DNA of 22,936 nucleotides from Anaerolineae bacterium. Lineage in GTDB: Bacteria > Chloroflexota > Anaerolineae > Aggregatilineales > Phototrophicaceae. The notes under the pieces are model-generated. The model made no database searches. It was given only the letters and a program-made list of their open reading frames with translations, and was not told where the DNA came from. The DNA is taken from contig JADLHH010000362.1 of NCBI GenBank assembly GCA_020848855.1, positions 1 to 22,936 on the forward strand, read 5' to 3'. Made by a program: the position numbers and the translations under genes. Positions 14,699-22,866 of the stretch are shown here, piece after piece (position 1 is the stretch's first letter; the number at the start of each line of letters is the position of its first letter).

Positions 14699-16564
14699 TC
14701 AGTCCACCTGCTTCAGATACAGGGCGAACGCGTGTGGCGCGAGCGTCAGTTCGACTTCACCGTCCGATTTCAGCGTGTGCGATTTCGCGGCTTTCGCCAG
14801 ACTCGAATCCGCGTCCCAACGTGGATCAGCCGAGTCGAACTGCTTCTTCCACACGCCGCCGGGGATTGCCAGCCGGATCGTGACGGCTTCCTCATTGAAG
14901 TTAAGCGCCGCGAAGATTTCGCTCTCGTCCTTCCAGCGCCGCAGGTACAGCACGCGCTCGCGGGCATAGCTTTCGACTTCCAGCCGCAGCTTATCCGGCT
15001 CCGCCAGCGCCGGGATCGCCTTGCGCAGCGCGATCAGCGCCTTGTGGTACTCCAGCAGGACGCGGTGCGTGCCCTCGCGCCGCCGTTCGTGGCGTAGCTT
15101 CGACCTTGTGAATGCCGACTCCGCTGCCGGGTCGGTCGGCTCAGTCCCCTTCGGCATCAGAAAGCCGAACGAATCGACACGCCCCTGCCGCACGCTGCGC
15201 ACCAGGTCTTCCGACTCGTAATCGATGAAGTATTCGAACGGCGCGGTTTCGCCGTACTCGTCGCCCATGAAGATCAGCGGCAGGTACGGCGAAAGTATCA
15301 CCGTACCGACCGCCAGCTTGACCTGTGCGTGGCTGAATATCTTCACGTAGCGGTCGTTGGGCATCCGGTTGCCCACCTGATCGTGGTTCTGGATGAACAC
15401 GATGAACCGCTCCGACGGGATATCCGCCGACGACGTGCCGTGCCGCCGCTTGCGGTTGGGCGCGTACTGCCCGCTGTAGACGAAGCCTTCGCGCATCGTC
15501 TTTTCAAGCTGCCAGAACATGCCGAAATCCTGATAGTAGGCGTAGTTCTCGCCGATCAGGTTGGTGTGCAGCGAATGGTGGAAATCGTCCAGCCACTGCG
15601 CGTTCATGCCGATGCCGCCCGCGCTGCGCGGTTCCACCAGCCGGGCAAGGTTGCGGTCGTCTTCGGCGATCAGGTGGATGTCGCGCCCCGAGCTGCGGCA
15701 GAACCGCTCGATGCCGTCCGCCAGTTCTTCCAGAAACGTGTACGGCGAAAAGTCGTAGATGAAGTGGGTCGCATCCAGCCGCAGCGCGTCGATGTGGAAC
15801 TCGTTCAGCCAGAAGTAAGCGTTCTCCATGAAGAAATGCCGCACCTCGTCGCTGTACGGACCGTCGACGTTGACGGCATCGCCCCAGGGACCTTTGTAAA
15901 TCGGGCGGGTGTAGTCGGCGTACTTCGGCAGGCAGTTGCCTTCGGGACCGAAGTGGTTGTACACCGCGTCGAGGATCACGGCGATCCCGCGCTCGTGGCA
16001 GGCATCGACCATCGTCTTGAAGTCGTCCGGCGTGCCGTAGGCATGGTGGGGCGCGAACTGGAACACGCCGTCGTAGCCCCAGCCGCGCTCGCCGGGAAAC
16101 TGCGCCACCGGCATCAGCTCAATCGCCGTAATGCCCAGCTCGACCAGCTCATCCAGCAGCGGAATCGCGCCGAGGAACGTGCCCTCAGGCGAATATGTGC
16201 CGATATGCATCTCGTAGATGATGTAATCCCGGAGCGGATGCCCCTTCCAGCCCTCGTCGCGCCATAGGTAGCGGCGGTCGACGACCTGCGACCCGCCGTT
16301 CACGCCGTCCGGCTGGTAGCGCGAAACCGGGTCGGGGTACTCCTCCGCGCCGTCGAGGCGATAGAAATAGCGCTGCCCCGGCATGATCCCTTCGATGACG
16401 GCGCGAAAGTAGTCCTGCTCCATCCGTGCCATCGAAACGGTGCGATCCGCATCACCCTCGCCGACCAGGTGAACGTCGACGCGCTTGACGTGCGGCGCCC
16501 AGACGCGAAATTCACAGCAGTTATCCTCGCCCAAAAGCGCGCCGAGCGTCGGTTCCCAGTCCAT
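14699..16564 (-). CDS. treZ: Malto-oligosyltrehalose trehalohydrolase
   Basis: 621 residues, normal for TreZ. An N-terminal beta-sandwich (about 1-95, starting FRVWAPHVKRVDVHL) precedes a GH13 barrel: MHIGTYSPEGTFLGAI (119-134), DAVYNHFGPEGN (199-210), the nucleophile in DALRLDATH (259-267, Asp264), the acid/base in IAEDDRN (299-305, Glu301) and the third acid in QNHDQVGN (392-399, Asp395). The NHFGPEGNCLPKYADY stretch separates TreZ from glycogen branching enzyme. It releases trehalose from maltooligosyl-trehalose made by TreY. The usual treY partner is not adjacent. An AAGGAA site lies just before the ATG, and a possible -10 (TATACT) lies near 16606-16601 on the minus strand. Confidence 0.93.
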   Translation of the reverse strand: MDWEPTLGALLGEDNCCEFRVWAPHVKRVDVHLVGEGDADRTVSMARMEQDYFRAVIEGIMPGQRYFYRLDGAEEYPDPVSRYQPDGVNGGSQVVDRRYLWRDEGWKGHPLRDYIIYEMHIGTYSPEGTFLGAIPLLDELVELGITAIELMPVAQFPGERGWGYDGVFQFAPHHAYGTPDDFKTMVDACHERGIAVILDAVYNHFGPEGNCLPKYADYTRPIYKGPWGDAVNVDGPYSDEVRHFFMENAYFWLNEFHIDALRLDATHFIYDFSPYTFLEELADGIERFCRSSGRDIHLIAEDDRNLARLVEPRSAGGIGMNAQWLDDFHHSLHTNLIGENYAYYQDFGMFWQLEKTMREGFVYSGQYAPNRKRRHGTSSADIPSERFIVFIQNHDQVGNRMPNDRYVKIFSHAQVKLAVGTVILSPYLPLIFMGDEYGETAPFEYFIDYESEDLVRSVRQGRVDSFGFLMPKGTEPTDPAAESAFTRSKLRHERRREGTHRVLLEYHKALIALRKAIPALAEPDKLRLEVESYARERVLYLRRWKDESEIFAALNFNEEAVTIRLAIPGGVWKKQFDSADPRWDADSSLAKAAKSHTLKSDGEVELTLAPHAFALYLKQVD

Positions 16565-16658
16565 GCCGCTTCCTTCACGATGAGCCGCCTCACAATATTA
16601 AGTATAGTATAAACGCCCCAAATCCGCGACGCGCCGCCGCTGCGAGTCTGCTCAATTT

Positions 16659-16688
16659 CTCACAGCCTGCTTAGTCGACGTTTATAAT
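16659..16688 (+). promoter_or_regulatory. Candidate promoter for the DUF305 gene
   Basis: CTCACA (16659-16664; 4 of 6 matches to TTGACA) and a perfect TATAAT (16683-16688) are 18 bp apart on the plus strand. They lie about 90 bases before the chosen ATG at 16775. Confidence 0.4.
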
Positions 16689-16774
16689 AACCTCACGCCG
16701 GAAATGTAATTTGCAAGAATAACTCGCCGGTGGATGTGGTCGTGCCATCCATCGTAGCCAATGTGGGGACTCGC

Positions 16775-17224
16775 ATGAAATCCATGTCAACCAGCCGCCT
16801 GCTGCTTATGGCTGCCGCTCACTTCGTGGTCATGTATGTCATGATGTATGCAATGGTCAATACCTTCAGCAACATCTTCCCCAACCTGAACCAGTTTTAT
16901 ATGGCGGGAATCATGACCGCGCCCATGCTGATCATGGAAGTGATCTTGATGCGGTCGATGTATGAAAACAAGCGCGCACTGTGGGTTATTTTCGGCAGCA
17001 GCGTGATCGTGCTGGTGGCGTTCTTTATCTTCATCCGCCAGCAAACCGGGATTACGGACCGTGAATTCCTGCGCTCGATGATCCCGCACCATGCCGGGGC
17101 GATTCTGATGTGCGAGCAGGCGCCGATTCAGGACAGCGAAATCAGGACGCTGTGCGAATCGATCATCGCTTCACAGCAGTCCGAAATCGACCAGATGAAA
17201 ACCATCCTCGACCGGCTCGGTTAG
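16775..17224 (+). CDS. Three-helix membrane protein with C-terminal DUF305 domain
   Basis: 149 residues from the ATG at 16775. A GTG at 16730 would add 15 residues that look like leader sequence. Three hydrophobic helices (about 8-29, 40-60, 68-88) precede a soluble tail with the DUF305 signature: REFLRSMIPHHAGAILMC (97-113), then SIIASQQSEIDQM (129-141). The MxxHH...MC residues (Met102, His105, His106, Met112, Cys113) suit metal binding. DUF305 proteins are linked to copper and other heavy metals, but the exact role is unproven. Its stop codon overlaps the stop of the convergent ATP-grasp gene by 3 bases. Confidence 0.85.
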   Translation: MKSMSTSRLLLMAAAHFVVMYVMMYAMVNTFSNIFPNLNQFYMAGIMTAPMLIMEVILMRSMYENKRALWVIFGSSVIVLVAFFIFIRQQTGITDREFLRSMIPHHAGAILMCEQAPIQDSEIRTLCESIIASQQSEIDQMKTILDRLG

Positions 17225-18567
17225 CGGCGCTCCAGCAGGAACGCCGGCACGACCGAGCCGCCGCCAGCGGTTACGTTCAGCAGCGATACCGACGACAGTC
17301 GCGTCAGGCAGCCGTAGACCGTCTTCCCATAGAACACATAGGGATCGGCGTCGACGTAGCGCGGGCTGATATCCAGCCGTCCGTCCACCATCGACGGAAA
17401 ATCGCGCCGGATCGACTCGACCCGCTCCTGCACGACGAACGGCGTCGTCTGCGCCTGCCGCAGCGTCTCGTTCCACTCCGCCAGCGAAGCTTCCCAGCCA
17501 AGAATCACGCCCTTGCCGCCGTATTCGTCGTTCGGCTTGAGGGCGAAGTGATCGCGCCGCTCGGTGATGAATTCCAGCAGGTCGACTTCCCTGCCCTGAT
17601 AGACCGTCTTGCGTTCGCTCACCACCCGCGTCCAGGGGATGTGCTCGCCGATCACGCGAAGCTGCTCCGCCGTGAACAGGTGGGCGTTGCGCTCGTCGCT
17701 CAGCAGCGCGAAGCTGGCTTTCTTCGCCATCAGCTTGGCGCTGAACGAGTTGGTCATCACCACGGCGCGGTCGCGCACCGCCCGCACGATCGGGTTGTCG
17801 ATGCCCATTCGCTGGATCATCTCGCTGATCAGCACGCGCTTGTAGATCACGTCGATCTTGTCGTGCCCGCGCCACAGCGAGCCGCTGTGATATTCCAGTT
17901 CGCGCGGGTCGATCAGGAAGGCGCGCACCTCGCTGCGCTCGAAATATTCCCGGCAGATTTCGTGCTCGTTGAGAGTCGGCACTTCCTGCCAGTCGGCGAT
18001 TGCGATTGTCGGCTTGCCGCTGCCCCCCGATTCGTGAAAGGCGCGCACCAGCACGTCGAGCAGGTTGGCGAGCGTCGGCATCGGATGAACGTGATACTGG
18101 TGCTGGAAGCGCCGCATCGGCTCCAGTTCGAGGAACAGGGTCGCCAGCACGTCGCCATAGCCCATGCCCGCCGGGGTTTCGGCGTTGTACTCCACGAACC
18201 ACAGCGTATTGGCATCCAACTGAAAGAACGAGTCGAGCCGCGATGATGTCCAGGGCACGACACCGCCGATGTCGAGGCTGAAAAGCTGCTCCTCGTAGGC
18301 TTCCAGCGCAAGCTGCGCCCGCAGGTCGGCATCGACCAGGCAGGCGTTGTGCGCCATCTCGAAGGCGCTCAGCAGGATTTCGGTCTCGTGCTTCAGATAC
18401 GCCCACTGGTCGACAAAGTAAAAATGCGGGCGCAGCACCGTGCAGATCGGGCGATCCCCAAAATACAGGCTGCGCTTGAACAGCTCCGTCCGCATCACGC
18501 CGTCGGCTTCAGCGGCGATCTGGTCGTCGAGCAGATCGTGATAGGTGCTGATCGCCTCACGGAGCAT
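17221..18567 (-). CDS. Circularly permuted ATP-grasp protein (glutathionylspermidine-synthase-like fold)
   Basis: 448 residues. FVEYNAETPAGMGYGD (124-139) is the ExNxETP metal-ligand motif of circularly permuted ATP-grasp enzymes and comes before, not after, the nucleotide-binding part. KIDVIYKRVLI (237-247) and FALKPNDEYGGKGVILG (341-357, Lys344 and the GGKG loop) form the ATP site, and NVTAGGGSVVPAF (431-443) closes the protein. This order matches the fold of glutathionylspermidine synthase and its many uncharacterised bacterial relatives, which make amide bonds from a carboxylate, an amine and ATP. The substrate is unknown. The gene is last in the five-gene cluster, and its start overlaps the end of the RimK-like gene by 11 bp, so the two are probably made together. 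Confidence 0.8.
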   Translation of the reverse strand: MLREAISTYHDLLDDQIAAEADGVMRTELFKRSLYFGDRPICTVLRPHFYFVDQWAYLKHETEILLSAFEMAHNACLVDADLRAQLALEAYEEQLFSLDIGGVVPWTSSRLDSFFQLDANTLWFVEYNAETPAGMGYGDVLATLFLELEPMRRFQHQYHVHPMPTLANLLDVLVRAFHESGGSGKPTIAIADWQEVPTLNEHEICREYFERSEVRAFLIDPRELEYHSGSLWRGHDKIDVIYKRVLISEMIQRMGIDNPIVRAVRDRAVVMTNSFSAKLMAKKASFALLSDERNAHLFTAEQLRVIGEHIPWTRVVSERKTVYQGREVDLLEFITERRDHFALKPNDEYGGKGVILGWEASLAEWNETLRQAQTTPFVVQERVESIRRDFPSMVDGRLDISPRYVDADPYVFYGKTVYGCLTRLSSVSLLNVTAGGGSVVPAFLLERR

Positions 18568-19510
18568 GGTCGGCGCTCCGGCTCATAGTCCCCCAGGTAT
18601 ATGAGTCGCGCGTCTGTTCGTCTGAAAGCGCCAGCCGGATGGTCATGTCCGCCATATGCGTCACCATCCACTCGAAGTGATTGCGACCGAGCGAGTTCAC
18701 GTCCATATCGGGCGCGGGGTTCATGAAGTCGATGGCATACGGGATGCCATCACGGATGGCGAACTCGCAGGTGTTCATGTCGTAGCCGAACGCCCGGCAA
18801 ATCTTCAGCGTGTCGTCGTGGATGCGCTGGAATAATTCCGGCGGAAAATCCTGTTCCGGGTAGTAATAGCGCTCGTTCGGGTTGTATTTCATCACGCGCA
18901 CGTCGTTCTGCCCCAGGCACATGCAGCGCGCGTAGGTGTCCCACCGGACGAATTCCTGCAGGATCATCGAGAGCAGCCCGGTCTGGTTGTAGGCGTCGAA
19001 CAGCTCCTGCATCGAATGGACGATGTAGACCTCTTTCCAGCCGCCGCCGTGCGCGTCCTTCAGCACGCACGGGAAGCCGCCGACGTATTCGACCAGCTCA
19101 TGCCAGTTGATCGGGTAAATCAGGTTGCGCAGGCTTTCGTTGTGGACGATGCCGGGCACGTATTCCTTGTTCGGCAGCGCGACCGTCCTCGGCTGCGCCA
19201 CGCCCAACTGCGTCATCAGCGACGCGCCGAAGAACTTGTCGTCCGCCGTCCACATGAACGGATCGTTGACGACCTTGACACCCTGCAAGGCGGCATTTTT
19301 CAGATACAGGCGGTAATACGGGATTTCGTGCGAGATGCGGTCGACGATCACGCGGTACGGCACGGGTTCGTTCATGGTCGTGCCGCCGACCTTCATATAC
19401 TCGGCGATCACGCCTGTTTCCGGTGTGCGCCGGTTGACTTCTTCCAGAAAGGCAGGCGGCCACGACCATTCCCGACCGACGAACAATCCGATGCGAACCG
19501 GTTCACTCAT
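18557..19510 (-). CDS. RimK-like ATP-grasp ligase
   Basis: 317 residues, a compact ATP-grasp enzyme of RimK/glutathione-synthetase size. The N-terminal pre-ATP-grasp region (IGLFVGREWSWPP) leads to GGFPCVLKDAHGGGWKEVY (144-162, Lys151 with a glycine-rich loop), then ILQEFVRWD (183-191), and the metal-binding end CEFAIRDGIPYAIDFMNPAPDMD (248-270; Glu249, Asp261, Asn264). The family joins amino acids or small amines to carboxylates via acyl phosphates. The start at 19510 has a GGGAGG site 7 bases upstream. A 119-bp gap with heptamer repeats separates it from the esterase gene upstream, so it may have its own promoter. The substrate is unknown. Confidence 0.85.
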   Translation of the reverse strand: MSEPVRIGLFVGREWSWPPAFLEEVNRRTPETGVIAEYMKVGGTTMNEPVPYRVIVDRISHEIPYYRLYLKNAALQGVKVVNDPFMWTADDKFFGASLMTQLGVAQPRTVALPNKEYVPGIVHNESLRNLIYPINWHELVEYVGGFPCVLKDAHGGGWKEVYIVHSMQELFDAYNQTGLLSMILQEFVRWDTYARCMCLGQNDVRVMKYNPNERYYYPEQDFPPELFQRIHDDTLKICRAFGYDMNTCEFAIRDGIPYAIDFMNPAPDMDVNSLGRNHFEWMVTHMADMTIRLALSDEQTRDSYTWGTMSRSADHAP

Positions 19511-19557
19511 TACGGCGCCTCCCGATGTGATTGTTATATCCTGTTGAAGCTGAAAGT

Positions 19558-19597
19558 ATGGTGAAGTATAAAGTTAAAAGTCGAAAGTTAAAAGTGA
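19558..19597. repeat. Heptamer tandem repeat (AAAGTNN) between esterase and ATP-grasp genes
   Basis: AAAGT occurs at 19570, 19577, 19584 and 19591, exactly 7 bp apart (AAAGTTA, AAAGTCG, AAAGTTA, AAAGTGA), with degenerate copies just to the left. Five fixed plus two variable bases is the same design as the array at 9818. The region is much more AT-rich than its surroundings and makes up much of the 19511-19629 gap. Confidence 0.75.
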
Positions 19598-19629
19598 CAG
19601 CAAACAGTGTAATATAATTTTAACTATTT

Positions 19630-20352
19630 TCAGTCGTGCCCGCCGATGTACATCGGCACGACCCGCTGCCAGTAGGGCCAGTCGTGAATCCAGCCGTCCC
19701 ATTCGCGCAGCGCGTTGCCGATGCCCTTGCTCCACAGCATCCCGGACATATCGCGCGACCACTGTAGCTGCGGGTCGCCCGTGCCAACGACGAGGATGAT
19801 GTCCTGCCGCCGCATCGCGTCCAGCCGGGCGTTGTCGTGTTCGTTGGCGACGAACTGCATCGGGTTGTTGAAATAGACGAAATCGTCGCTGTAGCCGCCC
19901 GTGAACGTGCGAATATCGTACAGCCCGCAGATGCCCAGTATCCGGTTGACCTCGAACGGATACTTCAGCCCGAAGCCCATCGCGTGGAACGCCCCGAAGC
20001 TCGCGCCCATCGCGATCAGGTACGGATCGGGGTTCTTCGCCCGCGTGAGCGGCAGCACTTCGTTGTGCAGGTATTCCATGTACTGGTGATGCCGGTACGC
20101 CCGTCCGCCGGGGTGCGCCCACCACGCATACCAGCTTTCGGTGTCGATGGCATCGACGCAGTAGGCTTGCAGCCAGCCGCGCTCCAGCGGCTCGCGCAGC
20201 GCGCCGTGAATCATGCCCCGGTCTTCCCACTCGTAGAAGCGCCCTTTCGAGGTCGGGAAGATCAGCACCCGCGCCCCGGCGTGCCCAAAGACCAGCAGTT
20301 CCATGTCGCGGTTCAGCGACGGGCTGTACCAGCGGTGATGTTCTCGGATCAT
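19630..20352 (-). CDS. Esterase-like alpha/beta hydrolase (COG4947/PF00756 type)
   Basis: 240 residues. A catalytic triad is readable: Ser118 in MGASFGAFHA (115-124), Asp193 in VVGTGDP (188-194) and His223 in GWIHDWPYW (220-228). RVLIFPTSKGRFYEWEDRGM and the IHDWPYW ending are typical of small putative esterases. No signal peptide or membrane helix is seen, so it acts in the cytoplasm. It could cleave an ester or amide in the product of the neighbouring ligases, but its substrate is unknown. Its ATG overlaps the protease stop codon by 4 bp (ATGA), so the two are translationally coupled. Confidence 0.85.
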   Translation of the reverse strand: MIREHHRWYSPSLNRDMELLVFGHAGARVLIFPTSKGRFYEWEDRGMIHGALREPLERGWLQAYCVDAIDTESWYAWWAHPGGRAYRHHQYMEYLHNEVLPLTRAKNPDPYLIAMGASFGAFHAMGFGLKYPFEVNRILGICGLYDIRTFTGGYSDDFVYFNNPMQFVANEHDNARLDAMRRQDIILVVGTGDPQLQWSRDMSGMLWSKGIGNALREWDGWIHDWPYWQRVVPMYIGGHD

Positions 20353-21497
20353 ACGCTCGCCTCAAGTGCTGCCTGTACCGCCCGCGCCGGGTCAATCGCG
20401 CCTGCACCCTGCTGCTCGCGCGGCACAGACTCCAGCGGGCGCGCCGTTTCCTTCAGAATGGTTTTGATCTGCCCCGGCGTCAGCGCCGGGTTCGCTTCGA
20501 TCATCTGGGCGACCAGCGCCGAGACGATTGCCGCCGAAACCGATGTGCCGTCCACGTGCTGGTGGCGGGCGTCGATCAGCTTGTGCGTGTTGATACGCGC
20601 CTGAAGCATATCGTACAGCCGCTGATCCGGCTGCATGACATGCTCGCGGGGCAAGCCCAGATCGCTGTAGCCCTGCGTCAGCAGCCGCTTGAGCGCTCGC
20701 TCGCCTTCGCTTTCCAGCAGCGGACCGAGCCAGCGGGCTTCGCGCGCCACCACCGAACCCGGCAGGATCGGCGAAGCGATCCACGCCGCCGGCGCGACCA
20801 CGTCCGGCTTGAGCGAGCCATCGTATGCCGTGCCCCAGTTAGAGTGATAGCCCGTCCACTGGCTGCGGTCGGTCGTGTTGTGGTCGTCGTAGCCGCCGAC
20901 CGTGATCGCTTCGACCGCGCTGGCGGGCGGCACGAGCCAGCCGTGACCGTTATTGCCCGACGCCGCGACGACCGTTATCCCCTGCTCGGTCATTCGCCGC
21001 ACGATCCAGTGGAGCGGATGCGCCGGGTCGGCGCTGATGTCGTCGCCGCCCACCGACAGGTTGACCACCCGCACGTTGAAGCGCTTATGCGTATCCAGCA
21101 CCCAGCGCAATCCCCGAAAGATGTCGCGCTCCTTGACCTGCCCGCGCGGGCTACTGATCTTGACCAGCACCAGCCCGCTTTCGGATGCGACACCGCTGTA
21201 GCGCCCGCCGGATACCGAGCCGTTGCCCGCCGCGACCACGCTGGTCATCTGCCCGTGCCAGCTTAAATCGTCGATCTCCATCACGCGCGGCTGCTCGACA
21301 ATGTGGTTGGTGGTGGCGTCGGCGTGGACGAGCACGCGGTCGCGCACGTCCGGGTGCATGTAGAAGCCGGAATCGACAAAGGCGATGACGACGCCGCGCC
21401 CGGTGAACTGGCGCAGCGCCCCGACGCGCTCCGGCAGCGGCAGCACGGCGCGCTGGTTGAAGTCGGTTTGAGGGACGTTGGCGGTGAACAGCGGCAT
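20349..21497 (-). CDS. Subtilisin-like (S8) serine protease without signal peptide
   Basis: 382 residues. The S8 triad is complete: Asp42 in VIAFVDSGF (37-45), His81 in SWHGQMTSVVAAG (79-91) and Ser319 in DGTSVSAA (316-323), with the oxyanion Asn182 in AASGNNGHG (178-186). There is no signal peptide, membrane helix or clear prodomain, so a cytoplasmic role is likely, unlike most subtilases. About 70 residues (about 245-312, rich in charged helix-forming residues) separate the usual core from the catalytic serine loop, an insertion that may bind a partner or shape specificity. The gene follows an ATP-grasp gene after 20 bp and overlaps the esterase gene. A maturation or turnover role in a ligase pathway is inferred. 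Confidence 0.88.
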   Translation of the reverse strand: MPLFTANVPQTDFNQRAVLPLPERVGALRQFTGRGVVIAFVDSGFYMHPDVRDRVLVHADATTNHIVEQPRVMEIDDLSWHGQMTSVVAAGNGSVSGGRYSGVASESGLVLVKISSPRGQVKERDIFRGLRWVLDTHKRFNVRVVNLSVGGDDISADPAHPLHWIVRRMTEQGITVVAASGNNGHGWLVPPASAVEAITVGGYDDHNTTDRSQWTGYHSNWGTAYDGSLKPDVVAPAAWIASPILPGSVVAREARWLGPLLESEGERALKRLLTQGYSDLGLPREHVMQPDQRLYDMLQARINTHKLIDARHQHVDGTSVSAAIVSALVAQMIEANPALTPGQIKTILKETARPLESVPREQQGAGAIDPARAVQAALEASV

Positions 21498-21517
21498 AGT
21501 CGGTTAGCCGGAGCGCC

Positions 21518-22750
21518 CTACCCGGCGTGCCCCGTTCGCGTGGCGTCCATCGGCGCGGCGGCGGTCGAAAAATCCTGAATCACGCGCACAGTGTAATCGT
21601 CCAGCAGCGCCGCGACCCGCTCAACCTTTGGCGAGACGACGATCATCGCCGCGTGGAACGGCTTGTCGGCTTTCCACACCACTTCCGGCGCGTCGTAAGC
21701 GGACATGTCCGGGTGTTCCTGCCGCGCCAGCGTGACCAGTAAGCCGCCGTAGTTGTCACCAACTGCTGGCGGCGTGTAGGATTCCCCGCGCAAATGAGCG
21801 ACCTCCAGCCGGCACCATTCGCGCCACAGGTTGAATCCGGTCGCCTGCTCGATCATGTCGGAGATGAACGCCCCGCCCACCCGCGCTGCCACTTCGAGGA
21901 AGTAGAAACGACCGTCGGCGTGCGCCTTGATGAACTCGGCGTGCGCCGCGCCGTTCTGCATCCCCAGCGTCTTGAGCACCTGCGCGTTCAGCGCCTTCAA
22001 CTGTTTCGCGTCGTCCGATTCGCGCGGGACAATACGGGTATTGAAGACGCCCCCGCCCTGGTACACCTGCATCGGCGGCGCGCCGTATTTCTGGGCGCTG
22101 ACGAAGGCGATTTCGCCATCCACCGTCAGCGAATCGACGTGGTACACGTCGCCGGGGATGAACTGCTCCAGCAGATAGTACGATTGGCGATCCCCCAGCA
22201 TGTCCAGCGCGCGCCAGACTTCTTCGTCGTTCTGCGGCTTGGAGATGCCCATCGAGCCGGCTTCGGTGCGCGGCTTCAGCACCCAGGGCGGCGAAACCCG
22301 CGCCATGTAGTCGCGCAGTTGGTCGTAATTCTTGATGCCGATGAACGGCGGCACGAGGATGCCGGCGGCGTGCGTCAGTTCGCGCATCGTCAGCTTGTCG
22401 CGGAAGCGGCGGATCGCCGTGACGCCCGTACCCGGCAGCCGCAGATGTTCGCGCAGCATTGCCACCAGTTCGACCTCGAACTCGTCCAGCGGCAAAATGT
22501 AATCGATGACCTCGCCCCGGCACATCCAGCTTACGGCGTAGATCACGTCCTGGTAATGGCGCAGGTCGGCGACGGTGTGGAATTCGTCGATGCTTTCACG
22601 GGGCCAGGGCTGGTCGCGCAGGCTTTCCTCGATCACCAGCAGCACACGGCAGCCGAGCGCCTTCGCCGTTTGCAGCATGACCTCACCCTTAAAGGAGCTG
22701 GAGATGAACAGGATCGTCAGCGCAGTGTCGCTCATGGGTCGTAGTCTCAT
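21518..22750 (-). CDS. ATP-grasp ligase (carbamoyl-phosphate-synthase/amino-acid-ligase-like)
   Basis: 410 residues; a second in-frame ATG at 22735 would remove five residues and neither start has a clear ribosome site. FRDKLTMREL (116-125) and WVLKPRTEAGSMGISK (156-171, Lys159) are the ATP-binding segments. YLLEQFIPGDVYHVDSLTV (192-210) and HAEFIKAH...FYFLEVAARVGGAF (270-295; Glu272, Glu286, Arg290) are the C-terminal metal and substrate site. These resemble L-amino-acid ligases and purine-type carboxylases, which activate a carboxylate with ATP. A C-terminal domain (about 325-400) may be a cap or substrate-selection region. First gene of the cluster; a possible -10 (TATAGT) lies just upstream. 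Confidence 0.85.
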   Translation of the reverse strand: MRLRPMSDTALTILFISSSFKGEVMLQTAKALGCRVLLVIEESLRDQPWPRESIDEFHTVADLRHYQDVIYAVSWMCRGEVIDYILPLDEFEVELVAMLREHLRLPGTGVTAIRRFRDKLTMRELTHAAGILVPPFIGIKNYDQLRDYMARVSPPWVLKPRTEAGSMGISKPQNDEEVWRALDMLGDRQSYYLLEQFIPGDVYHVDSLTVDGEIAFVSAQKYGAPPMQVYQGGGVFNTRIVPRESDDAKQLKALNAQVLKTLGMQNGAAHAEFIKAHADGRFYFLEVAARVGGAFISDMIEQATGFNLWREWCRLEVAHLRGESYTPPAVGDNYGGLLVTLARQEHPDMSAYDAPEVVWKADKPFHAAMIVVSPKVERVAALLDDYTVRVIQDFSTAAAPMDATRTGHAG

Positions 22751-22866
22751 CTGTGGGATGCAACCACTATATCATTCCGGCACAAGTTTTTCTATAAAGA
22801 CGCGATTATACCCAGGGTCATCGCATCAAAATAGCCATTTAGGTCAAAAAGGGTCATAGGTGTTTT

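Noticed and set aside
15329..16267. 312-residue plus-strand frame inside treZ
   Set aside because: Antisense to an intact GH13 enzyme and without recognisable motifs.
17110..18246. Plus-strand frame over the permuted ATP-grasp gene
   Set aside because: Shadow frame; the minus strand has conserved catalytic motifs.
19558..19617. 19-residue lysine-rich plus-strand frame, considered as a precursor peptide for the ligases
   Set aside because: It has no ribosome site, is on the opposite strand to the cluster, and is mostly heptamer repeat.
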